DNA of 64,000 nt. Source: Daejeonella lutea. GTDB taxonomy: Bacteria > Bacteroidota > Bacteroidia > Sphingobacteriales > Sphingobacteriaceae. The translations under genes were made by a program, and so were the position numbers. How positions within the stretch are numbered: position 1 is the first letter of the stretch; each line of letters begins with the position of its first letter. The notes under the pieces are model-generated. The model did not search any database, had not been told where the DNA came from, and was given only the letters and a program-made list of their open reading frames with translations. Shown here one piece after another: positions 18,358 to 25,201 of this stretch. The DNA is taken from positions 62,001-126,000 of the forward strand of contig NZ_FUYR01000003.1 in the NCBI RefSeq assembly GCF_900168015.1, read 5' to 3'.

Positions 18358-19659
18358 TTATTTCTGTCTGAAATAGATCTGAATTGGAACTCCGGTGAAA
18401 TCAAAATTCTCCCTGAGTTTGTTTTCAATGAAGCGTTTATAAGGCTCTTTAATGTATTGTGGTAAATTACAAAAAAATGCAAACATAGGGGAGGACCCAT
18501 TTATCTGGGTCACATATTTAATCTTCACATACTTACCTTTGACAGCTGGCGGAGGATAGTTTTCAATGATGGGCAGCATCACGTCATTCAGTTTCGAGGT
18601 TGGAATCTTCTTTAATTTATTCTCGTAAACTTTTGAAGCTGCCTCTAGGGATTTGTAAATCCTCTGTTTTTCAACAACCGAAGTGAATACAATTGGTACA
18701 TCAGTAAAGGGTGCTATTTTATCCCGAATGGTATCCTCAAATACACCTGTAGTTTTAGTGTTTTTTTCGATTAGGTCCCATTTATTTACCAGGATGACCA
18801 CACCTTTCTTATTCTTTTCGGCGAGGTGAAAAATATTAATGTCTTGTGATTCAATTCCTTCAACAGCGTCGATCATCAGAATAATTACATCCGCCTCTTC
18901 GAGTGCCTTGATGGTACGCATCACCGAATAAAACTCTATATTCTCTTTTACTTTTGTCTTTTTACGTAATCCAGCCGTATCAATAAGCATAAACTCATGT
19001 CCATATTGATTGTAATGGATGTGGATGGAATCACGGGTAGTGCCGGCAATCGGTGTAACAATATTTCTTTCTTTGCCTATAAGGGCGTTTATAAGGGAAG
19101 ATTTTCCAACATTAGGTCGGCCAACAATCGCATATTTTGGAAGCTGGTTTTCGTCTTCCGGCTCGTCTTCAAAATGTTTAATCACTTCATCTAACAACTC
19201 TCCAGTACCTGAACCTGACATGGCCGAGAGAGAATAGATCTCACCAAGTCCTAAGCTGTAGAAAATGCTTGCATCATTCAGCCGTTGATTATTATCAACT
19301 TTGTTTACAACCACAAAAACGGGTTTATTGCTACGGCGCAGCAGTTTGGCAATATCGTCATCAAGATCAGTAACTCCTGTAACCACATCAACCATGAAAA
19401 GAATCACTGTGGCTTCCTCAATGGCAATTACAACCTGTTCGCGGATTGCAGCCTCAAACACATCGTCAGAGTGCGCTACGTAGCCGCCGGTATCAATTAC
19501 CGTAAAGTTTTTGTCTGTCCACTCAGCAGTGCCGTAATGCCTGTCACGGGTGACACCACTGTAATCATCAACTATCGCTTTGCGCGTTTCAGTCAGTCGG
19601 TTATATAATGTCGACTTTCCTACATTGGGACGGCCTACTATTGCTACTATGTTGCTCAT
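18358..19659 (-). CDS. der: Ribosome biogenesis GTPase Der (EngA)
   Basis: Der is the only bacterial GTPase family with two tandem G domains and is needed for 50S assembly. P-loops GRPNVGKS are visible at about residues 9-16 and GRPNVGKSS at about 180-188, each followed by DTGG/DTAG and NKxD motifs (NKVD, NKWD), and a C-terminal KH-like domain. I choose the ATG at 19659 ([11 protein letters not shown], 433 residues); a longer reading from 19704 adds 15 residues made of repeat-derived sequence. It is separated from era by 138 bp that contain a degenerate dyad. Confidence 0.97.
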   Translation of the reverse strand: MSNIVAIVGRPNVGKSTLYNRLTETRKAIVDDYSGVTRDRHYGTAEWTDKNFTVIDTGGYVAHSDDVFEAAIREQVVIAIEEATVILFMVDVVTGVTDLDDDIAKLLRRSNKPVFVVVNKVDNNQRLNDASIFYSLGLGEIYSLSAMSGSGTGELLDEVIKHFEDEPEDENQLPKYAIVGRPNVGKSSLINALIGKERNIVTPIAGTTRDSIHIHYNQYGHEFMLIDTAGLRKKTKVKENIEFYSVMRTIKALEEADVIILMIDAVEGIESQDINIFHLAEKNKKGVVILVNKWDLIEKNTKTTGVFEDTIRDKIAPFTDVPIVFTSVVEKQRIYKSLEAASKVYENKLKKIPTSKLNDVMLPIIENYPPPAVKGKYVKIKYVTQINGSSPMFAFFCNLPQYIKEPYKRFIENKLRENFDFTGVPIQIYFRQK

Positions 19660-19668
19660 TATTTTTGA

Positions 19669-19789
19669 TTCAGGATTCAAGAGCCAGGATTCAAGACAAA
19701 TCAAAGTCGTAAATCAAAGGCTCTTAAACCTAATATGATATATTTTTATCTTAGAGCCCCAAGGCTTGATTCTTGGTTACTGGCTCTTG
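19669..19789. repeat. Nested degenerate dyad between der and era
   Basis: The left arm TTCAGGATTCAAGAGCCAGG plus ATTCAAGAC (19669-19697) is the approximate reverse complement of the right arm at 19761-19789 (AGGCTTGATTCTTGG, TTACTGGCTCTTG). Inside it is a second stem GGCTCTTA (19719-19726) / TTAGAGCC (19751-19758). It fills the whole der-era spacer and the two genes are on the same strand, so the der transcript would carry it if it reads through from era. Confidence 0.75.
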
Positions 19790-19797
19790 TTTTATTT

Positions 19798-20676
19798 TCA
19801 GTCTTCGTATCCGAAACTTTTCAGATAATTCTTCCTGTTCCGCCAATCCGGAATAACTTTTACGAACATCTCCAGGAAGACTTTCTTTTGAAGGAATTCT
19901 TCCATGTCTTTGCGGGCGTAAGTTCCTACTCTCTTTAACATTTCCCCGGCCTTACCGATAATGATATTTTTCTGTGAGTCACGCTCAACGATTATTTCAG
20001 AGCTTATGCGAACAATTTTAGGTTCATCCTTGAAAGCGGTGATAATGACCTCGGTGCTATATGGAATTTCTTTTTCATAAAGCTTAAACACTTTTTCACG
20101 GATGATCTCCGACACGAAGAAGCGCTCATTGCGATCGGTTAGTGTGTCTTTGTCATAGTATGCCGGATGTTCAGGGAGATTATCCATGATAAACTGCATA
20201 ACAGCAGGGACGTTATGATCATGCAAAGCCGACACTGCAAATACCGCTTTAGGCTTTAATGTTTCTTCCCAATACGCTACCTTTTCCTTTACCAGATCCT
20301 CCTGTGATTTGTCGATCTTGTTGATTACCACTGCAATAGGTGAAGTAGTTTTCGCCAATTTTTCCAACACATCATTTTCATCGTATTTTTCATTGATGTC
20401 GGTGACAAAAAGAATAATATCGGCGTCAACCAGCGAACCATTGACAAAGCTCATCATGGATTCCTGCATTCCGTACACAGGCTTGATGATTCCCGGAGTG
20501 TCCGAAAATACGATCTGATAATCATCTTCATTTACGATGCCCAGAATTCGGTGTCGAGTAGTTTGTGCCTTAGGAGTTACTATGGATAGTTTTTCACCAA
20601 CCAAAGAATTCATCAGCGTGGATTTTCCAACGTTCGGCTTTCCGACAAGACTAACAAATCCGGCTTTATGAGACAT
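19798..20676 (-). CDS. era: GTPase Era
   Basis: Era is a 16S rRNA-binding GTPase acting in 30S maturation. This 292-residue protein has the P-loop GKPNVGKS at residues 12-19, DTPG, NKID, and a C-terminal KH domain with the RNA-binding loop IIGKAGEMLKR at about residue 243-253. The length matches the family (about 300). Its promoter region is shared with the two tRNA genes on the opposite strand through a 14-bp-arm dyad. It lies upstream of der on the same strand. Confidence 0.97.
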   Translation of the reverse strand: MSHKAGFVSLVGKPNVGKSTLMNSLVGEKLSIVTPKAQTTRHRILGIVNEDDYQIVFSDTPGIIKPVYGMQESMMSFVNGSLVDADIILFVTDINEKYDENDVLEKLAKTTSPIAVVINKIDKSQEDLVKEKVAYWEETLKPKAVFAVSALHDHNVPAVMQFIMDNLPEHPAYYDKDTLTDRNERFFVSEIIREKVFKLYEKEIPYSTEVIITAFKDEPKIVRISSEIIVERDSQKNIIIGKAGEMLKRVGTYARKDMEEFLQKKVFLEMFVKVIPDWRNRKNYLKSFGYED

Positions 20677-20698
20677 GTAAAATTTATTTTGAAATTTA

Positions 20699-20738
20699 TT
20701 TGGACTGCAAAGAAACGAAATATATCTTTGCAGTCCAA
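20699..20738. promoter_or_regulatory. Bidirectional promoter in a perfect dyad (era / tRNA)
   Basis: The arms TTGGACTGCAAAGA (20700-20713) and TCTTTGCAGTCCAA (20725-20738) are perfect reverse complements with an 11-nt spacer. On the plus strand TTTG (20699-20702), a 20-nt gap and TATCTTTG (20723-20730) make an ideal Bacteroidota promoter for the tRNA genes. Because of the symmetry the minus strand reads TTG, a 20-nt gap, then TTTCTTTG, one base from consensus, placed to serve era. So one 40-bp element appears to drive both directions. Confidence 0.7.
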
Positions 20739-20784
20739 TTTAAAAGCAACACAGAGACGTTCTTTAAGCTTAAAATTGTCACAG

Positions 20785-20857
<73 letters not shown>

Positions 20858-20935
20858 CCTAAGAAGAGACGAAAGTTTCTTCTTTAATTTTCGAGCATAC
20901 GTAATACGAATGACGTAAAACGTACAACTCACAAT

Positions 20936-21007
20936 GGCCCGTTCGTCTAGGGGTGAGGACGCCAGATTTTCATTCTGGAAACAGGGGTTCGATTCCCCTA
21001 CGGGCTA
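20936..21007 (+). tRNA. tRNA-Glu (TTC)
   Basis: A 72-nt cloverleaf: acceptor GGCCCGT/ACGGGCT with a G:T closing pair, anticodon stem-loop CCAGA-TTTTCAT-TCTGG with anticodon TTC, and T arm AGGGG-TTCGATT-CCCCT. CCA is not encoded. It lies 78 nt after tRNA-fMet and just before an intrinsic terminator, so the two tRNAs are probably one transcript. Confidence 0.96.
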
Positions 21008-21009
21008 CT

Positions 21010-21040
21010 AAACCCACTTTACTTCAGTAGAGTGGGTTTT
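21010..21040 (+). terminator. Terminator of the tRNA operon
   Basis: AAACCCACT (21010-21018) pairs with AGTGGGTTT (21031-21039) around a short loop, ending in TTTT. It begins three bases after the tRNA-Glu discriminator base. Confidence 0.85.
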
Positions 21041-21383
21041 GTGCTTTAGGAGCATTTTATTCAAATTGCCGGGCTGGCTTAAGAAATTCTATATTTTATT
21101 ATTCATCAAAAGAATTGCCGAAATATAACGTCACGGCCGATAACAACCGCAAGGTTTATCTCTAATGTTATTCAATTAGAATCCTAACCCCCCCCCGCGA
21201 AACCCCGAACCAATTGAGGAAAGACCGCACCTCCAGTTACCGCGCCGCTGGTGATTTTTCTCACTCTACTTATTCTAAATCTCACATAAAAAATAAACTA
21301 TTAACAAAGCGGTGCTAACATTTAACAATGAGTTAAAAAAATTCCCTGATTTTTTTATTTTTGGTATCTAGACCAAAACGACA
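21041..21383. other. Intergenic region upstream of cfa
   Basis: A 343-bp spacer with no gene I can support. It contains a run of nine C at about 21188-21196 and an AT-rich 3' third. Near cfa, TATTTTTG (21356-21363) matches the -7 consensus and overlaps the dyad TTTTGGT/ACCAAAA (21359-21365 / 21372-21378), which ends 6 bp before the start codon. Confidence 0.5.
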
Positions 21384-22499
21384 TTGATATCACTCCCGAA
21401 AATTTTCGCTGACGCCTTTCTTACTGTAGGGGTTACTGTAAATGGCAACAAACCCTGGGATATCCAGGTGCATAATCCCAAATTGTATGACCGGATCATA
21501 AGCCAAGGCCCATTGGGCTTCGGAGAGGCGTACATGGATGGCTGGTGGGACGTTGAAGCATTGGATGAATTCTTCTTCCGAGTGCTCTATCATCGACTCG
21601 ATAAAAAATTACCAAGGGACTTTAGAACACTCTTTTACTTCCTAAGATCTAAGTTTAAGAACCTGCAAACGAAGGACCGTGCCAAAGAAGTTGCGCATAA
21701 ACACTATGATATTGGCAACGAGCTTTTTGAGAAAATGCTTGACAAAAGGATGATGTATTCTTGTGCATATTGGGAAAAAGCAACAAACCTGGACGATGCG
21801 CAGGAAGCTAAGCTCGACCTTATTTGCCGCAAACTTAAGCTAGAGAAGGGTATGCGCCTGCTAGAAATTGGTTGTGGCTGGGGAACGTTTGCAAAATATG
21901 CAGCGGAAAATTACGGAGTTTCTGTTGTGGGGCTAACTATTTCAGAGCAACAAGCAGTCCTTGCCAGAGAAATTAACAAAGATCTTCCCGTGGAAATCCG
22001 TGTACAGGACTACCGTGACGTCCACGGGCAATTCGAGAGAGTCGTTTGTATCGGCATGTTAGAGCATGTTGGTTATAGGAATTTTCGACAGTATATGGAA
22101 GTTGCTGAACGGAATTTAACCCAAGACGGCATTTTTTTAATACACACAATAGGAGGCAACTACGATGCGAAGACTACAGACCCTTGGATAGATAAATATA
22201 TTTTTCCAAAGGGAATGCTGCCCTCTGCCAGCCAGCTTTCAAAAGCCTGGCAAGGCCTTTTTGTCCTCGAAGACTGGCAGAATTTTGGACCGTATTACGA
22301 ACCTACGTTGCTAGCATGGCTTAAAAATTTCGAAAATAGTTGGGATAGTATTAAAGAAAATTACGACGAAACATTTTACAGAATGTGGCGGTATTATTTA
22401 AATGCCAGCGCTGCCTCGTTCCGTGCGAGGAAAAATCATCTTTGGCATATCGTGTTGACAAAGCCCATGCATGTTGGACTTTACGAATCGATTCGCTAA
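21384..22499 (+). CDS. cfa: Cyclopropane-fatty-acyl-phospholipid synthase
   Basis: A 371-residue SAM-dependent methyltransferase that adds a methylene bridge to unsaturated acyl chains of membrane phospholipids. It has the N-terminal lipid-binding region with GLGESYMDGWW-like GFGEAYMDGWW near residues 47-57, KAHYDIGN-like KHYDIGNELF near 110-119, and the SAM-binding motif LEIGCGWGTF near 155-165. The N-terminus lacks an ATG: a stop lies 5 codons upstream of TTG 21384, so TTG is the only reasonable start that keeps the family's first helix. Such enzymes are often induced in stationary phase. Confidence 0.93.
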   Translation: MISLPKIFADAFLTVGVTVNGNKPWDIQVHNPKLYDRIISQGPLGFGEAYMDGWWDVEALDEFFFRVLYHRLDKKLPRDFRTLFYFLRSKFKNLQTKDRAKEVAHKHYDIGNELFEKMLDKRMMYSCAYWEKATNLDDAQEAKLDLICRKLKLEKGMRLLEIGCGWGTFAKYAAENYGVSVVGLTISEQQAVLAREINKDLPVEIRVQDYRDVHGQFERVVCIGMLEHVGYRNFRQYMEVAERNLTQDGIFLIHTIGGNYDAKTTDPWIDKYIFPKGMLPSASQLSKAWQGLFVLEDWQNFGPYYEPTLLAWLKNFENSWDSIKENYDETFYRMWRYYLNASAASFRARKNHLWHIVLTKPMHVGLYESIR

Positions 22500-22612
22500 G
22501 TAACTTTGGAATACTCAGAAGATGTTTGATAATCTGATTGTAGCCTAAAAAACTTCAATAGCGAAATATTTTTCCGAGACATGCAGCGACATCAATAGTT
22601 CGTAACTCATTT

Positions 22613-23785
22613 GTGCCTGTTATAAAATTTAATTCATTTAAGGATTTTTTTAATTCCAAAACGGCTGGTGGAGTTGTATTACTCTGCTGCGTTGTCATTA
22701 GCGTGGCTATTGCGAATTCAACCGGCGGTGAAACCTATTCTCATTTATTAGCCACCGAAATCGGTGTAAATACTGGGAAAATCGTTTTACGCTATCCTGT
22801 TCTTCTTTGGATTAATGATGGCCTAATGGCCATTTTCTTCTTGCTGGTAGGTTTGGAAATAAAGCTGGAGCTTGTGGAAGGCGAGCTCTCTTCGCCAAAG
22901 CAAGCAGCACTTCCGGTATTTGCGGCTATTGGGGGAATGATTGTTCCCGCCCTGATCTTCGGACTTTTTAATAATACACCCACTTCAGGTGGCTGGGGTA
23001 TACCGATGGCAACCGGCATTGCCTTTGCAATTGCTATACTTTCACTGCTGGCCGATCGCGTTCCCCTGGCGCTCAAGATATTTTCAACAGCACTGGCTAT
23101 TGTTGACGATCTGGGGGCAATAGTCGTCATCGCTGTTTTCTATTCTACGGATATTCATTATGATTAACTGGTCTATGCAGCAGGTGTATTAATATTTCTC
23201 ATCGCGCTTAACAGGCTTAAGGTTATGAGCTTTATGTTTTATTTACTTCCGGGTTTATTGCTGTGGTATTTTATTCATCACTCAGGGATTCATGCGACAA
23301 TAGCTGGAGTACTTACAGCCCTTACCATACCAACAACTCCCGATGACACAGAATCGCCCTTAGAAAAGCTCGAATATGCACTAACGCGCCCTGTGAGTTT
23401 TTTCATAATTCCTCTTTTTGCACTGGCTAACACCAATATCAAGCTGGAATCAGGAATGATTGAGGGCTTATTCAGTAATTTGGGACTAGGAATTTTATGG
23501 GGACTGCTTTTGGTAAGCCTTTGGGTATCCCTAAACATGTCATGGGTATCAGTTAAGCTAGGCTTTAGTGTTCTCCCTAAAAATACCAGATGGGCACAAA
23601 TTGGTGCTTTGGGGATATTAGGTGGCATTGGCTTTACTATGTCAATCTTTATCGCAATGCTTTCTATTAGCGATGCAGCTTTCCAAACCGAAGCGAAATT
23701 TGCTATTCTCGTGAGTTCTATTCTTGCCGGTACTTTAGGTTTTATTTTGTTGAAGCTCCTCCCACAATCCAGTGAAAGCAAGTAA
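22613..23785 (+). pseudogene. nhaA: Na+/H+ antiporter NhaA, interrupted by an in-frame TAA
   Basis: Two consecutive open segments in the same frame (22613-23164 and 23168-23785) together give about 390 residues, the normal NhaA length, and align as one protein. They are separated only by a TAA at 23165-23167 where intact homologues have an amino acid (context HYD-stop-LVYAAGV). The Na+-binding Asp165-Asp166 pair (AIVDDLGAI) lies before the stop; the transmembrane segments that complete the transport core lie after it. No frameshift is needed. The first segment starts at GTG 22613; the second could restart at ATG 23225. Either a recent nonsense mutation, readthrough, or a sequencing error. Confidence 0.85.
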
Positions 23786-23801
23786 CCCCCTATTCACCCA
23801 A

Positions 23802-24473
23802 CTAGAAGCTGTGATAAAAGCCTACATTCAGGAACAACTTGTGAACCGGAAGCGGGTCTAACACTTTTTCCAGCCTATAATCAATTCCGGTTTCTATTTG
23901 ATCTCTGTCAGAAAAATTATAACCGAGTGAAGCCAGCCCGCGAATTTCTAAATTGGCTTCTGCTTTCTGAAGGATACCCAGGTATTCATTGTTTAGCTTG
24001 AGATAAAATTCTTTTGCATCAACTTCCTGCCCGTTTAATGCTTTTTCCCAGCTAAGCCGATAACGCAATCTGAATTGCATTGACTTATCTTTTTCTAAAG
24101 TTTGGTCTGTCCTGAAGCGATGTGCCAATCTTGAACCCACTAATTTCTGTGTAATTGAATATTGCTGGATAAAGCGATGGGTAAATGAACGCTTTGACCG
24201 CCTGATCAAGTAGCCAGCTCCCAGTGCGTCCTGACCGGCAAGTTTTTTTGTAGCTACGAACTCCAGATCCAGCCGCTCGAACTGTCTCTGGTTCATATCG
24301 TCGGGATAAGGATTTTGCAAGAAAACCTGTCTGCCTTCGGTCTTTGCATTCACTTTCCAGCTATCACTAATTTTAAAATCTGTATTGATCTGTGGGATTA
24401 ATCCGATCTGATTTTGTGCGGAACCCAGAACTGATATGCTGAGAAAAAAAACAATAAACAGGAAGAATCTCAT
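23802..24473 (-). CDS. DUF2490 family outer-membrane beta-barrel protein
   Basis: A 223-residue secreted protein with signal peptide MRFFLFIVFFLSISVLGSAQ and a mature part made of alternating amphipathic strands ending in a terminal aromatic residue (FLNVGFYHSF), as expected for an outer-membrane barrel. Motifs such as QNQIGLIPQINTDFKISDSWK and RHRFRTDQTLEK-like AHRFRTDQTLEKD fit DUF2490. Function unknown. It follows the PepSY-like gene by 13 bp on the same strand, so the two form a small exported-protein operon. Confidence 0.82.
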   Translation of the reverse strand: MRFFLFIVFFLSISVLGSAQNQIGLIPQINTDFKISDSWKVNAKTEGRQVFLQNPYPDDMNQRQFERLDLEFVATKKLAGQDALGAGYLIRRSKRSFTHRFIQQYSITQKLVGSRLAHRFRTDQTLEKDKSMQFRLRYRLSWEKALNGQEVDAKEFYLKLNNEYLGILQKAEANLEIRGLASLGYNFSDRDQIETGIDYRLEKVLDPLPVHKLFLNVGFYHSF

Positions 24474-24486
24474 GAAATATCAGGAT

Positions 24487-25059
24487 TTAATAAATCAAGT
24501 TGTGACTATTCCTCTCAATTATGGTTGATGTGCGGATCACCTTTCCGTTTTCGTCCATTAAGAATTCATAATATCCTGTCTGGCGGTTTTTCGTGCCTCT
24601 AACTGTAATTTCATAATTGATCACATGCTTTCCCGGTGCAGGTTCTTGTCTAATTAATGAGGAAAGAACTTTTGAATCAGCGAGCCATTGGACCTGCGTT
24701 TTTTGGATCCGGTACTTAGAAAAATTTAAATCCAGTTGTGTCGCTATAGCTTTTCTGGTAGTTTCTGGCAGATTATTAAAGCTGACTACCACCTCCACAT
24801 CTTGTAAATCGCCGGCAGTATTAAATTTGACGCTGTAAAGATTACCGCCCTGCTTTCCCTTTGCCTCAATTGCCTTACCACTCAAGTTGTCTTCACCATA
24901 CCATTTTATTTTGCCAGTCCCGAAACTACTCCGAACAAAATCAAGGGCTTTTGAAGGGACTTCCGACTGTTTTATACGATACTCTCGCTCAAGCTTTTCT
25001 TGAGCAAATGCAGAGGTAACCGTAAAAAACAGGAACAGTAAAATTAATTGCGTTTTCAT
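24487..25059 (-). CDS. Secreted PepSY-like protein
   Basis: A 190-residue protein with signal peptide MKTQLILLFLFFTVTSAFAQ. The mature part resembles the PepSY-like/BLIP-like fold common in Bacteroidota: PSKALDFVRSSFGTGKIKWYGED near residues 36-58, a strand-helix repeat with LYSVKFNTAGDLQDVEV, and VINYEITVRGTKN followed by YYEFLMDENGKVI. Such domains bind or inhibit [12 protein letters not shown] some families; the role here is unknown. It is the first gene of an operon with the DUF2490 protein and has a good promoter upstream. Confidence 0.75.
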   Translation of the reverse strand: MKTQLILLFLFFTVTSAFAQEKLEREYRIKQSEVPSKALDFVRSSFGTGKIKWYGEDNLSGKAIEAKGKQGGNLYSVKFNTAGDLQDVEVVVSFNNLPETTRKAIATQLDLNFSKYRIQKTQVQWLADSKVLSSLIRQEPAPGKHVINYEITVRGTKNRQTGYYEFLMDENGKVIRTSTIIERNSHNLIY

Positions 25060-25105
25060 AATATCAGTTCAGCTTAATCCTAAATCGAGGATGGGGCGAA
25101 TCTGA

Positions 25106-25139
25106 CAAAGGTATTTCTTTTAGTTGTACGCGGGCCAAA
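25106..25139 (-). promoter_or_regulatory. Promoter of the PepSY-like/DUF2490 operon
   Basis: On the minus strand TTTG (25139-25136), a 22-nt gap and TACCTTTG (25113-25106) match the Bacteroidota promoter TTTG-N19-22-TAnnTTTG, 46 bp upstream of the ATG at 25059. Confidence 0.6.
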
Positions 25140-25201
25140 CCCTTCAGTATTGATACATCCGGGCAGATCGGAACAGGCTCCGCCCGGCGTAATTTAATAC
25201 G

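Noticed and set aside
20881-20935. A further tRNA between tRNA-fMet and tRNA-Glu
   Set aside because: The 78-nt gap has no cloverleaf; it is AT-rich with ACGTAA words like those of the dyad family.
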